Source of the DNA: Flavobacteriaceae bacterium
Lineage (GTDB): Bacteria; Bacteroidota; Bacteroidia; Flavobacteriales; Flavobacteriaceae
Direction: 5' to 3'
Assembly: GCA_013215095.1 (NCBI GenBank)
Contig: JABSPM010000065.1
Span: 1-45,642 of the forward strand
Length of the DNA stretch: 45,642 bases
The translations under genes were made by a program, and so were the position numbers. Below, piece after piece: positions 32,247 to 41,029 of the stretch. Under the pieces are notes generated by a model that had not been told where the DNA came from, ran no database searches, and saw only the letters and a program-made list of their open reading frames with translations. The first letter of the stretch is position 1. Each line of letters begins with the position of its first letter.

Positions 32247-33263
32247 ATGGAAAGACGCTTATTTGACTATATTATAATTTCATTAAAAGGCATTGCAATG
32301 GGAGCCGCCGATGTGGTTCCAGGAGTATCTGGAGGTACAATTGCCTTTATTTCTGGAATTTATGAAGAACTTATAACTGCCATTAATAATGTTAATACAT
32401 CATTATTAAGAACCTTAAAATCTAAAGGTCTTGCTGCAGCTTGGAGACAACTTAACGGCAACTTTTTATTAGCGCTAGTAATTGGTATGGGTATAAGCCT
32501 ACTCTCTCTAGCAAAAGGCATAGAGTGGCTTTTGCACCACGAACCTATTTTGCTCTGGTCCTTCTTTTTTGGATTGGTATTGGCAAGCATTTTATTTATA
32601 GGTAAACAAATCACAAAATGGTCTATATCAACCCTAGTAGCTCTAATTTCCGCCACTTTTTTAGCGTATTATATTAGCACATTACCCACGATGGGCACCA
32701 ACACTTCTGGTTGGTTCCTCTTTATCGCTGGTGCGTTAGCTATTTGTGCTATGATTCTTCCAGGTATTTCAGGTGCTTTTATATTAGTTTTACTTGGTGC
32801 TTACGGACCAGTTTTACAAGCCATTAACGATAAAGACATTAAGACTATAGCAATTATTGGAAGTGGAGCTATTGTGGGGTTATTATCCTTTTCTAAGTTA
32901 CTCAAATGGTTATTCTCCCGTTACAGAAACTTAACCTTAGCAGTACTTACTGGATTTGTTTTGGGCTCGCTTAATAAAATTTGGCCATGGAAAAAAACGC
33001 TTCAAGTTTTTAATAAATATACACATACAGAAGTCCCTTTTTCTGAAATCTCCGACGTGGCTACGTTATCAGTTTTTCAGAAACAAAACAATGATTTTGA
33101 GACCTTAAAAATGATTCAAGAGGTTAATATAAGTCCGCTTCATTATTCAGAATTAAATCAATATCTTGTAAGTGACCAACTCATGTATGCCATCCCATTG
33201 ATGGGGCTCGGTTTTTTGACTATTATTATACTAGAAAAACTAGGCGCTCAAAACAAGGACTAA
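32247..33263 (+). CDS. DUF368 membrane protein, copy 1 (undecaprenyl-phosphate translocase family)
   Basis: A 338-residue protein with about eight to nine membrane segments. The start is the ATG of MERRLFDYIIISLKG; a TTG eleven codons upstream lies in the leader. DUF368 signatures occur twice, in keeping with an internal repeat: GAADVVPGVSGGTIAFISG at ~17-35 and ILPGISGAFILVLLGAY at mid-length. DUF368 proteins (PopT in Vibrio cholerae) are reported to flip undecaprenyl phosphate back across the inner membrane, recycling the lipid carrier for peptidoglycan and O-antigen. A paralogous copy follows 8 nt downstream, and aroE overlaps that copy, so the three form one operon. Confidence 0.88.
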   Translation: MERRLFDYIIISLKGIAMGAADVVPGVSGGTIAFISGIYEELITAINNVNTSLLRTLKSKGLAAAWRQLNGNFLLALVIGMGISLLSLAKGIEWLLHHEPILLWSFFFGLVLASILFIGKQITKWSISTLVALISATFLAYYISTLPTMGTNTSGWFLFIAGALAICAMILPGISGAFILVLLGAYGPVLQAINDKDIKTIAIIGSGAIVGLLSFSKLLKWLFSRYRNLTLAVLTGFVLGSLNKIWPWKKTLQVFNKYTHTEVPFSEISDVATLSVFQKQNNDFETLKMIQEVNISPLHYSELNQYLVSDQLMYAIPLMGLGFLTIIILEKLGAQNKD

Positions 33264-33271
33264 TAACTATT

Positions 33272-34291
33272 ATGCAAAGCACGAGAACACTAAAAGACAG
33301 AATATTCCTAGTTATCAAAGGACTAGGTATGGGAGTTGCCAATAAAGTCCCTGGTGTTTCTGGTGGTGTTGTTGCTTTTGTTGCTGGATTTTATGAGGAG
33401 TTTATTTATGCCTTGCAACGCATCAATAGAAAAGCATTTAAGCTCTTAATCAATGGTCGTTTTCTTAGTTTTTACCACTATATCAATGGCCGTTTCTTGG
33501 CACTCTTGTTCTTAGGAATGCTTATTAGCTATTTTAGTTTTTCTAAAGTCTTAGACTATCTTATAGTACACTATCAGCTTTATGTATGGAGTGTGTTTTT
33601 TGGGATGATTGTCGGTTCTATTTTTCATCTAAGTAAAGAATTTAAAAACTGGAGTACCAAGACCTATATCGCTCTAATACTCGGTATATCTATTGGATTT
33701 AGCATTAGCTTTTTAGACCCTGCAAAAGAAAATGACAATCTCTGGTTTGTTTTCTTTTGTGGTATTATAAGTGTTTCTGGAATGACATTACCAGGGTTAT
33801 CTGGCTCCTTTATTTTAATGTTGTTAGGAAATTATGTACTTCTTCTTGTAGATGCAGTAAACGCCCTTTACAACACCTTAGCAGATAGCCTTACTGGTGA
33901 TTTTAGTTTTACTAAAGACATGCAACGTATAAGAATGCTAAAAGTACTCGGAGTATTTACTGCGGGTTCTTTGACCGGACTCGTCAGTTTTTCGCATCTT
34001 CTAAATTATGTTTTAAAACATTACAAAACAATTACACTTTCGCTTCTCATGGGCTTTATTATTGGCTCACTTGGTGTGGTATGGCCTTGGAAGAAAACCG
34101 TGTATAAAATTTCTGAAAATGGCGACGTTCTATTAGATTCTACTGGCGCAAAAGTGATTGAAAATTACCATCGGTATATTCCAGAATGGTCTTCAGAAAC
34201 TGTAATAGCCGTTGGCTATAGTTTATTAGGAATATTAATAGTATTAGCATTAGAATGGTATGGACAAAACACCAGAAAAACAAAAAGTTAG
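33272..34291 (+). CDS. DUF368 membrane protein, copy 2 (tandem paralogue)
   Basis: A 339-residue paralogue of the preceding protein with the same signature pairs: GMGVANKVPGVSGGVVAFVAG and TLPGLSGSFILMLLGNY. The closing repeats match as well (GSLGVVWPWKKTVYK here, GSLNKIWPWKKTLQV in copy 1). The N-terminal motif differs at the second position pair (ADVV versus NKVP context), so the copies have diverged and may not be redundant. Predicted to be an inner-membrane undecaprenyl-phosphate translocase like copy 1. Its last 32 nt overlap the start of aroE, which would couple translation of the two. Confidence 0.88.
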   Translation: MQSTRTLKDRIFLVIKGLGMGVANKVPGVSGGVVAFVAGFYEEFIYALQRINRKAFKLLINGRFLSFYHYINGRFLALLFLGMLISYFSFSKVLDYLIVHYQLYVWSVFFGMIVGSIFHLSKEFKNWSTKTYIALILGISIGFSISFLDPAKENDNLWFVFFCGIISVSGMTLPGLSGSFILMLLGNYVLLLVDAVNALYNTLADSLTGDFSFTKDMQRIRMLKVLGVFTAGSLTGLVSFSHLLNYVLKHYKTITLSLLMGFIIGSLGVVWPWKKTVYKISENGDVLLDSTGAKVIENYHRYIPEWSSETVIAVGYSLLGILIVLALEWYGQNTRKTKS

Positions 34292-35024
34292 ATTCGGTCT
34301 TATCGGAAAAAACATAGCCTATTCGTTTTCTAGACGTTATTTTACGCAAAAATTTAAAGACGAGGGTTTAGATACGTATTCCTACGAAAACTTTGATATT
34401 GATGATATATCACAATTCATAGACATTTTGGCAACGCAAAAAAACATCAAAGGATTTAATGTCACCATTCCTTACAAAGAAGCTATTATGCCCTATCTTC
34501 ATAAACTTAATAAAAAAGCAGAAGCTATAGGGGCAGTTAACACAATTCGATTTACCAAAAAAGGCACTTTGGTTGGTTACAACACCGACTACTTTGGTTT
34601 TAAAAAATCTTTAGAACCACTGCTAAAATCGCATCATAAAAATGCGCTAATTTTGGGCACAGGAGGTGCTTCTAAAGCTATTGCTTATGCGTTAAAATCA
34701 TTAGGCATTGCTTATGCTTTTGTATCAAGGCAGCCTTCAAAACAGGTAACATACACCTACACAAGCTTATCCGAAAATGTTATAAAAACGCACCAAATCA
34801 TCATAAACTGCACACCATTAGGCACTTACCCCAACACTGAAGATTGCCCTGATATTCCTTATCATGCGTTAACAACAAATCATTTACTTTATGACTTGAT
34901 TTATAACCCAAAAGAAACAACGTTCTTAAAGCAGGGTAACACCTATGGTTGCCAAACTTTTAACGGCTACAGCATGCTAGAATTACAAGCAAAAAAAGCT
35001 TGGAAAATTTGGAACAGCACCTAG
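34260..35024 (+). CDS. aroE: Shikimate dehydrogenase
   Basis: A 254-residue enzyme that reduces 3-dehydroshikimate to shikimate with NADPH in aromatic amino acid synthesis. The substrate site NVTIPYKEAIMPYL has the catalytic Lys, AVNTIRF and GYNTDYFGFKKSL supply the Asn/Asp ligands, and GTGGASKAIAYAL is the nucleotide loop. The C-terminal NGYSMLELQAKKAW is typical. The ATG at 34260 lies inside the upstream DUF368 frame (32-nt overlap); the family needs this start, because LIGKNIAYSFSRRYF follows soon after. No terminator hairpin is seen after it. Confidence 0.94.
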   Translation: MDKTPEKQKVRFGLIGKNIAYSFSRRYFTQKFKDEGLDTYSYENFDIDDISQFIDILATQKNIKGFNVTIPYKEAIMPYLHKLNKKAEAIGAVNTIRFTKKGTLVGYNTDYFGFKKSLEPLLKSHHKNALILGTGGASKAIAYALKSLGIAYAFVSRQPSKQVTYTYTSLSENVIKTHQIIINCTPLGTYPNTEDCPDIPYHALTTNHLLYDLIYNPKETTFLKQGNTYGCQTFNGYSMLELQAKKAWKIWNST

Positions 35025-35150
35025 TTTTTTCTATAAAAAATGAGATTGGTTTTACTAAGAAACATGACTACAAAAAACACAAATAAGCAATTTAAAATCA
35101 AGTATTTAATTACAGCATTGTATTTAAACATACTAAATATGTTGCTACAC

Positions 35151-35181
35151 TTTGTATTTAGGAATGTTAGTACTATATTTA
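35151..35181 (+). promoter_or_regulatory. Promoter of the DUF349 gene
   Basis: TTTG at 35151-35154 is followed after exactly 19 nt by TATATTTA at 35174-35181, which matches TAnnTTTG at all but the last position. The ATG at 35214 gives a leader of roughly 25 nt. Spacing and both elements fit the Bacteroidota consensus well. Confidence 0.55.
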
Positions 35182-35213
35182 ACCCTTATTGATGAACCTA
35201 AACATTGAAAGAC

Positions 35214-37124
35214 ATGTCAGAGAAAGAAAACCTGCAAAATGCAGACGGAACAGAAGAAAACCTAATACAAAACAGTACTCCAGAAGCCGTAAACAACAGT
35301 GTTTCTGAAAACGCTAATGCTATCACAGAAGGCGCTATCGAAGAAATTGAAGCTTCTAATGCGGAAGATGCAGAAGATGAAAACAACAGTAAGCGTCATG
35401 AAATTGAAGAGAAAGATTATCATACCATGTCTATGGATGAACTTGTTGATGAGCTTTCTACATTAGTAAGTAATGAGAATATACAAATTGTACGCGCTCA
35501 AGTAGAAACGGTAAAAAATGAGTTTTCTGCAAAGTTTAGTGCGCTCTTAGAAGAAAAAAAGGAAGAATTTCTTGCAAGTGGCGGTAACTCCATTGATTTT
35601 AGATTTAATAATCCCTTAAAAGCAAGGTTCAATGTACTTTATAAAGACTATAAAGACCGCAAACAAGCCTACTACAAAACACTTGAAAAATCACTTAAAG
35701 ACAACTTCGATAGTCGTCTTGAGATTATAGAAGAAATAAAGAATCTTCTTAATGTCGAAGAAAACATCAATACGACTTATAAGCACTTTAAAGCACTACA
35801 AGAACGTTGGAAAAATACGGGTCCTATTCCAAGAGACAAGTACAACAACGTTTGGAACAACTACCATCATCATGTCGAAAATTTTTATGATTTCTTGCAT
35901 CTCAATAGAGATTTAAGAGATTTAGATTTTAAACATAATTTAGAAAAAAAACAAAAAATCGTTGCACGTGCGCAAGAATTAGCAAAAGACGATAATACCA
36001 ATAGAGCATTTAGAGAATTACAGGTACTTCATAAGCTTTGGAAAGAAGAACTAGGTCCGGTAGCTAAAGAGTTTCGTGATGAAATTTGGGAAAAATTTAG
36101 CACTGCAACCAAAGCCATTCATGAGAAGCGTCAAGAATATTTTGCGGATTTAGATAAATCTTATGAGAAAAATCTAGAGAAGAAAAATGAGATTATTGCT
36201 CAAATAGACACTATTGCTCAAGATGCTACGAATAACCATGGAGCGTGGCAAAAGAAAATTAAAACCATTGAGGCTCTGAGACAGGATTTCTTTAACGCAG
36301 GTAAAGTACCTATTAAGGTTAATGAAGCTACTTGGGCAAAATTTAAAGATTCGGTAAGAAACTTTAACAGGAATAAAAACGCCTTTTACAAAGGACTTAA
36401 AAAAGAACAGTATGACAACCTCCAAAAAAAGTTAGAACTGATTTCCATTGCAGAGCAGAATAAGGACAATGACGATTTTGAAGCAACGACACCTTTGATG
36501 AAAAAGATTCAAAGCGATTGGAAAAAAATTGGTCACGTTCCAAGAAAAGACAGCGACAAAATTTGGAAACAATTCAAAGGAGCTTGTAATGCCTATTTTG
36601 ACAAATTACACGCGGTTAAAAATGAAGAAAACAAAGAAGAACTCGCTGCTTTAGAAGAAAAAACAGCGTTTTTAGAAAAGGTCAAAACCATTCAACTTAC
36701 AAAAGACAAACAAGAAAGTCTAACCTTAATAAAGGAACAAATCAATGCGTGGAAAGCTATAGGTACTGTACCTTATAATAAACGTTTTATTGATAAAAAG
36801 TTTAACAAAGCTATTGATGCCTTATTCAATCAATTGGATATGAATAAAAATGAAGCTGAACTTCTTAAATACGACAACAAACTTGATACCCTAGCCAGCG
36901 CAGATGACAATCGTTTGCTCGATAATGAACGTAACTTTATACGAAAGAAAATTGACGAGATTAAATCTGAAATCAATCAGCTAGAAAACAACCTGCAATT
37001 CTTTTCTAATGTAGATGACAACAATCCATTAGTAAGAGATGTACATAAGAATATCAACAGACATAAAAGTCAATTACTCACTTGGCAAGACAAGCTTAAG
37101 AAAATAAAACAATTTTATTCTTAA
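35214..37124 (+). CDS. DUF349 repeat protein (five repeats)
   Basis: A 636-residue soluble protein; the start is the ATG of MSEKENLQ (a TTG three codons earlier is rejected). The first ~60 residues are acidic and probably disordered. Five DUF349 repeats then follow, each with a W-x(3-4)-G-x-[IV]-P type core: WKNTGPIPRDKYNNVWNNY, WKEELGPVAKEFRDEIWEKF, FFNAGKVPIKVNEATWAKF, WKKIGHVPRKDSDKIWKQF and WKAIGTVPYNKRFIDKKF. The rest is helical and highly charged, ending in a coiled coil. The function of DUF349 is unsettled; the charged helical repeats suggest a scaffold or nucleic-acid-binding protein. It ends at a hairpin that faces the other way. Confidence 0.88.
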   Translation: MSEKENLQNADGTEENLIQNSTPEAVNNSVSENANAITEGAIEEIEASNAEDAEDENNSKRHEIEEKDYHTMSMDELVDELSTLVSNENIQIVRAQVETVKNEFSAKFSALLEEKKEEFLASGGNSIDFRFNNPLKARFNVLYKDYKDRKQAYYKTLEKSLKDNFDSRLEIIEEIKNLLNVEENINTTYKHFKALQERWKNTGPIPRDKYNNVWNNYHHHVENFYDFLHLNRDLRDLDFKHNLEKKQKIVARAQELAKDDNTNRAFRELQVLHKLWKEELGPVAKEFRDEIWEKFSTATKAIHEKRQEYFADLDKSYEKNLEKKNEIIAQIDTIAQDATNNHGAWQKKIKTIEALRQDFFNAGKVPIKVNEATWAKFKDSVRNFNRNKNAFYKGLKKEQYDNLQKKLELISIAEQNKDNDDFEATTPLMKKIQSDWKKIGHVPRKDSDKIWKQFKGACNAYFDKLHAVKNEENKEELAALEEKTAFLEKVKTIQLTKDKQESLTLIKEQINAWKAIGTVPYNKRFIDKKFNKAIDALFNQLDMNKNEAELLKYDNKLDTLASADDNRLLDNERNFIRKKIDEIKSEINQLENNLQFFSNVDDNNPLVRDVHKNINRHKSQLLTWQDKLKKIKQFYS

Positions 37125-37127
37125 TAT

Positions 37128-37166
37128 AAAAAAACATCCTACTTACAATAATGCAAGTAGGATGTT
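37128..37166 (-). terminator. Strong leftward Rho-independent terminator
   Basis: A perfect 12-bp stem (AACATCCTACTT 37133-37144; AAGTAGGATGTT 37155-37166; loop of 10) is followed on the minus strand by seven T residues. On the plus strand no T-run follows, so it acts on leftward RNA only. The only leftward gene that could use it, mazG, ends 320 nt away. Confidence 0.75.
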
Positions 37167-37268
37167 ACTTCCTAACTAAACTAACTAAAACTCTTTTTAT
37201 CTTAATCTTTTATCATTAAAAATCAAGATTAATAAGCTTCTACCTTTTGAGGTATTTAGTTCATATAC
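37128..37268 (-). ncRNA. Candidate small RNA (or long mazG 3' UTR) ending in a terminator
   Basis: Read on the minus strand, this ~140-nt stretch has three successive stems: a 5' hairpin at 37254-37241 (TACCT, loop CAAA, AGGTA), a weaker middle stem (TTAATC with GATTAA, or ATCTT with AAGAT) and the 12-bp terminator. A TAACTTTT box (37278-37271), close to the -7 consensus, lies just upstream, but no good -33 element is seen. The single-stranded part between the second stem and the terminator carries GTTAGTTTAGTTAGG. There is no open frame of note. The alternative is an extended 3' UTR of mazG. From 37269 to 37422 I see only AT-rich sequence with no feature. Confidence 0.3.
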
Positions 37269-37422
37269 GTAAAAGTTATACAACTTGGATGTTTTGAATT
37301 GAAAAAAAAATTAATTCGTTATAAAACACAAAAAAACCCACTAAAAAACAGCTCTTTAAGCAAAACACATAACAAGTAATTTTTCAGTATTTTTCCTATC
37401 AAAAAAGGATTTTTAATGAGTC

Positions 37423-37519
37423 ACTTTGGTAAACGCTTCGCTTCTTCCCAAATTTGAATAATGTGAAAATATTAAATTTTCAATGGATTACTTTGGTAAA
37501 CGCTTCGCTTCTTCCCAAA
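37423..37519 (-). repeat. 30-bp direct repeat of the mazG 3' end
   Basis: Positions 37423-37452 and 37490-37519 are identical over 30 bp (both start ACTTTGGTAAACGC on the plus strand), 67 bp apart. The right copy codes for the last residues of MazG (WEEAKRLPK-stop). The left copy lies outside the gene and, read leftward, still spells the same WEEAKRLPK followed by TGA. It is the scar of a short tandem duplication or of a gene-end replacement. Confidence 0.9.
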
Positions 37520-38267
37520 ACACATCCATTTCACTTAAAGACATATTAGCTAATGGCTTATGTAATGTTTTAGCTTTAGCTTCTAAATATTGAAAACGTT
37601 TGATAAATTTCTTATTGGTTCTTTCTAGAGCATCTTCGGGATTAACCTTTAAAAATCGCGCATAATTAACTACAGAAAATAACACGTCTCCAAGTTCATT
37701 TTCAATAGCATCTTTATCTTTATTTGCTACTTCTTCTTGTAATTCTTGGAGCTCCTCTTCTACTTTTTCCCAAACCTGTTCTGGTCGTTCCCAGTCAAAA
37801 CCAACACCAGCAACCTTATCTTGAATACGACTTGCTTTAACCAAAGCTGGTAAACTTCGAGGTACGCCTTCTAAGACACTATTTTTTCCTTCTTTGAGCT
37901 TGAGTTTTTCCCAATTCTGCTTTACTTCTTCTTCATTTGCCACTTCAACATCACCATAAATATGTGGATGTCTATCAATTAATTTGTCGCAAATACCATT
38001 AGCAACATCGGCAATATCAAAGGCATCGGTTTCACTTCCTATTTTAGAATAAAATACAATATGAAGCAACATATCCCCCAATTCTTTCTTCACCTCCTCT
38101 AAGTCATTATCCAAAATTGCATCTCCAAGCTCGTAAGTCTCTTCAATTGTCAAATGACGTAATGATTGTAAAGTTTGTTTTTTATCCCAAGGACATTTGG
38201 CACGCAAATCATCCATAATATCTAATAGGCGTTCAAATGCTTTCAATTGTACTACTCTTGTATTCAT
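37488..38267 (-). CDS. mazG: Nucleoside triphosphate pyrophosphohydrolase MazG
   Basis: A 259-residue protein with two tandem MazG domains. The first has CPWDKKQTLQSLRHLTIEE (EExxE/D metal site starting at Glu in TIEETYEL) and KKELGDMLLHIVFYSKIG. The second has WEKVEEELQELQEEVA and ENELGDVLFSVVNYARF. MazG hydrolyses dNTPs and NTPs to monophosphate and pyrophosphate, cleaning aberrant nucleotides and, in E. coli, lowering (p)ppGpp. The length fits E. coli MazG (263). It stands alone, with a 180-nt gap upstream. A 30-bp copy of its 3' end lies beyond the stop, and the first leftward terminator is 320 nt downstream. Confidence 0.95.
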   Translation of the reverse strand: MNTRVVQLKAFERLLDIMDDLRAKCPWDKKQTLQSLRHLTIEETYELGDAILDNDLEEVKKELGDMLLHIVFYSKIGSETDAFDIADVANGICDKLIDRHPHIYGDVEVANEEEVKQNWEKLKLKEGKNSVLEGVPRSLPALVKASRIQDKVAGVGFDWERPEQVWEKVEEELQELQEEVANKDKDAIENELGDVLFSVVNYARFLKVNPEDALERTNKKFIKRFQYLEAKAKTLHKPLANMSLSEMDVFWEEAKRLPK

Positions 38268-38434
38268 TTTAAAAAAAATTGGTAAAACGTCTCTGTCTTC
38301 AGGTATATATTATATGCCTTGTTTTTTCAGATTAATACGGGCAGGTGAGATCTCTTATAATTACTAAATAATCTCATGCACTAAGTCTATTATCCAATAA
38401 ATAGGCTAAACTTTTTACAATGCTGTCGTATTTT

Positions 38435-38461
38435 AAAAATCGATGTATCAAAACTCCATCG
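38435..38461 (-). terminator. Weak terminator-like hairpin overlapping the oxidoreductase stop
   Basis: On the minus strand CGATG (38461-38457) pairs with CATCG (38445-38441), and the stop codon lies in the loop. A run of T residues (38439-38435) follows. The stem is only five to six bp, so this is a low-confidence call, but its position directly at the end of the mnmA-subtilase-oxidoreductase run is right. Confidence 0.3.
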
Positions 38462-39392
38462 TTGTAAGATGCTGCTGACTCGTTTTAAACTCTGATATAA
38501 TTTCAGCTACAATTTTGGCTACAGGTTTAACCTCATGGATTAATCCTGCAATTTGTCCAATTTCTAATTCACCCTCAATTAAATCGCCTTCAAACATACC
38601 GCGTTTGGCACGTGCTCTTCCTAGAAGTTCTTTTAATTGATTAATTGTTGGCCCTGTTTTATATAGTGCTTCTACATCATTAAAAAACTTATTTTTAATT
38701 AAGCGTACTGGCGCCAACTCTTTAAGTGTTAATTGGGTATCGCCTTCTTTAGCATCTACTACAACTTGCTTAAAGGCATCATGTGCTGAAGATTCTGTAC
38801 TAGCCACAAAACGACTTCCCATTTGTACACCATCTGCGCCAAGGGTCATTGCTGCCAACATGCCTTTTCCTGTAGCAATTCCGCCCGCTGCAATTAATGG
38901 AATTTTCAACTGTTCTTTAACCATAGGAATTAAAGCAAAAGTTGTCGTTTCATCTCTACCGTTATGTCCTCCTGCTTCAAAGCCTTCAGCAACTACTGCA
39001 TCTACTCCTGCACTTTGCGCTTTTAATGCAAACTTTATACTACTTACTACATGTACCACGGTTATTCCTCTATCTTGTAACCATTTGGTCCATGTTTTTG
39101 GGTTACCGGCAGAAGTAAATACAATTTTCACACCCTCTTCCACAATGATGTTCATGATGTCTTCTATATTTGGATATAACATTGGTACATTTACACCAAA
39201 AGGTCTATCTGTTGCTGCTTTGCATTTCTGAATATGTTCTCTAAGAACATCTGGATACATAGAACCAGCTCCAATAAGCCCTAATATTCCTGAATTACTT
39301 GATGCTGAGGCTAATTTCCAACCACTATTCCAAATCATTCCGCCCTGAACAATTGGATATTTTACACCTAAAAGTTGAGTGATTTTATTCAT
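38448..39392 (-). CDS. FMN-dependent oxidoreductase, nitronate monooxygenase/FabK family
   Basis: A 314-residue TIM-barrel flavoprotein. The N-terminus (LGVKYPIVQGGMIWNSGWKL) is the FMN-binding start of the nitronate monooxygenase family. FGVNVPML, IVFTSAGNPKTW, VVAEGFEAGGHNGRDETT (with the catalytic-type His), PLIAAGGIATGKGMLAAMTL and ADGVQMGSRFVASTES follow in order. Members oxidise alkyl nitronates; the closely related FabK reduces enoyl-ACP in fatty acid synthesis, and sequence alone does not separate the two here. It starts 2 nt after the subtilase stop, as the last gene of the mnmA-subtilase run. Confidence 0.87.
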   Translation of the reverse strand: MNKITQLLGVKYPIVQGGMIWNSGWKLASASSNSGILGLIGAGSMYPDVLREHIQKCKAATDRPFGVNVPMLYPNIEDIMNIIVEEGVKIVFTSAGNPKTWTKWLQDRGITVVHVVSSIKFALKAQSAGVDAVVAEGFEAGGHNGRDETTTFALIPMVKEQLKIPLIAAGGIATGKGMLAAMTLGADGVQMGSRFVASTESSAHDAFKQVVVDAKEGDTQLTLKELAPVRLIKNKFFNDVEALYKTGPTINQLKELLGRARAKRGMFEGDLIEGELEIGQIAGLIHEVKPVAKIVAEIISEFKTSQQHLTTMEF

Positions 39393-39394
39393 AT

Positions 39395-41005
39395 TTAATC
39401 TTTAATGAGCTTAAAAGTTCCAAAATTGATATCCTCAGATTGCACTTTAAGCACATATACACCTCGAGGCAATTCTCCTATATTTATACTGTGCTTTGTA
39501 GTATCAATAGCTGCCTCTAGAACCAATTTTCCTAAAATGTCAAACATATAAACTTTAGCCTGCTTAATTTTCACTGGAAGTGAAAAATTCACAGATTGAG
39601 ACGCTGGATTTGGATAAACTTCCAATTGTTCATTTTCTAATGTATTTGTACTTAAAGCTGTAGTTACTGCATTTTCAAAATTAGGTATTCCATAACCTAA
39701 AAAATAATCGGGTGTATTATATTGCGATGCAGACTCATATACAGCCTGTTTTAAATCATCATTACTCATATTTGGAAAAGCTTGCTTAAAACATGCCATG
39801 GCTCCTGCCATAATAGGAGAGCTAAATGAGGTTCCACTATTTTGCGATATCACATTGTTTTCATCCACCAAAAAGGCTGATTGCCCTCTAGCAACCACAT
39901 CAGGTTTCTGTGTGGGCTGGTAGTCACTTCCTTGTGAACTAAAATATGCATACTCGCCATTCTCATCTACCGCTCCAATACTCATCACTTCAGGAGAATC
40001 TGCTGGTGCCCCTAAACCACCTGACCCAGAATTTCCATCAGAATTTACCAATAATAAGCCTTTTTCATAAGCAATATTGGACCCTTTTGTAATGTATGCC
40101 GTAGCACCATCTAAATCTTCATTATTATAACTATAATTGGAATTATCGTAACTCTTGTATCCTAATGATGTATTAATAATATCTACACCAAGACTATCTG
40201 CACGTTCCGCAGCTTCTACCCAATAACTTTCTTCTACCGGTGTTTCACTAGCTACATCTTCCGTTCTAAACAAATAGTATTTTGCATCTGGTGCTGTACC
40301 AACATACTCATTTTCTACATAAGCTGCCATGGTACTCAACACCCGTGTACCATGCGAATTTCCTGCATATGCATAAATATCATCTGTTCTGTCTACAAAA
40401 TCATATCCATCTAATAAACCTCCAGCATCTCGAAGTCTTTGAAAAGCCCCCATGGTGTTCACATTGGGAAAACCTGCATCTATTACTGCAACAAGAATAT
40501 TTGTACCAGTATAGTCTTGTTCATGTAAATAATCTGCATTAATCATATCTACTTGATTCAATGCATCTCCATATACAAAATCTATCGCGGTATCTTCTAT
40601 TTCAAATTTATTTACAGGCGCCAATGGTGCTAGTGTAGCAAGACCACTATCAGCAAATTGGATGCTACTTACAAATCCAAAGGTTGTTTCTAAAGCACTA
40701 ATATTTGCTTGTGTTCCTCTTACATGGATAGCGTTAAACCATTTTGACTTGGCAAAAACGGTAATTCCTGTTGCATTTTTAATCTGAAAAATATAAGCCT
40801 CATTGACAGGGACATCTCTTTCGTCAATAGAAATACCTTGATTGTTTTTTCTATCAATGGCACGCTGTGTCAAAATAGTTATTGGATTTGCTATAGATTG
40901 AGCTACATTTTCTTTATCTGCAAAAAACACCCAAGCATCTTCTTCTTGAGCAAATACGAGCACATTAAGCAATAACATGCTTAACAATATAATTTTAGAT
41001 TTCAT
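39395..41005 (-). CDS. Subtilisin-like serine protease exported by the type IX secretion system
   Basis: A 536-residue protein with signal peptide KIILLSMLLLNVLVFAQ. After a propeptide-like region (20-150) comes the S8 protease domain: Asp176 in VAVIDAGFP, His218 in GNSHGTRVLS, oxyanion Asn325 in NSDGNSGSG and nucleophile Ser393 in NSGTSFSSPIMAG. The triad is complete, so an active protease is expected. Residues ~462-536 are a type A T9SS sorting domain: LEVYPNPASQSVNFSLP, KVYMFDILGKLVLEA, LPRGVYVLKVQS and a terminal GTFKLIKD. It should be secreted or fixed on the cell surface, feeding on proteins. It follows mnmA after 24 nt. Confidence 0.94.
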   Translation of the reverse strand: MKSKIILLSMLLLNVLVFAQEEDAWVFFADKENVAQSIANPITILTQRAIDRKNNQGISIDERDVPVNEAYIFQIKNATGITVFAKSKWFNAIHVRGTQANISALETTFGFVSSIQFADSGLATLAPLAPVNKFEIEDTAIDFVYGDALNQVDMINADYLHEQDYTGTNILVAVIDAGFPNVNTMGAFQRLRDAGGLLDGYDFVDRTDDIYAYAGNSHGTRVLSTMAAYVENEYVGTAPDAKYYLFRTEDVASETPVEESYWVEAAERADSLGVDIINTSLGYKSYDNSNYSYNNEDLDGATAYITKGSNIAYEKGLLLVNSDGNSGSGGLGAPADSPEVMSIGAVDENGEYAYFSSQGSDYQPTQKPDVVARGQSAFLVDENNVISQNSGTSFSSPIMAGAMACFKQAFPNMSNDDLKQAVYESASQYNTPDYFLGYGIPNFENAVTTALSTNTLENEQLEVYPNPASQSVNFSLPVKIKQAKVYMFDILGKLVLEAAIDTTKHSINIGELPRGVYVLKVQSEDINFGTFKLIKD

Positions 41006-41029
41006 TTTCTATTTTTTTGTTTCCGCAAG

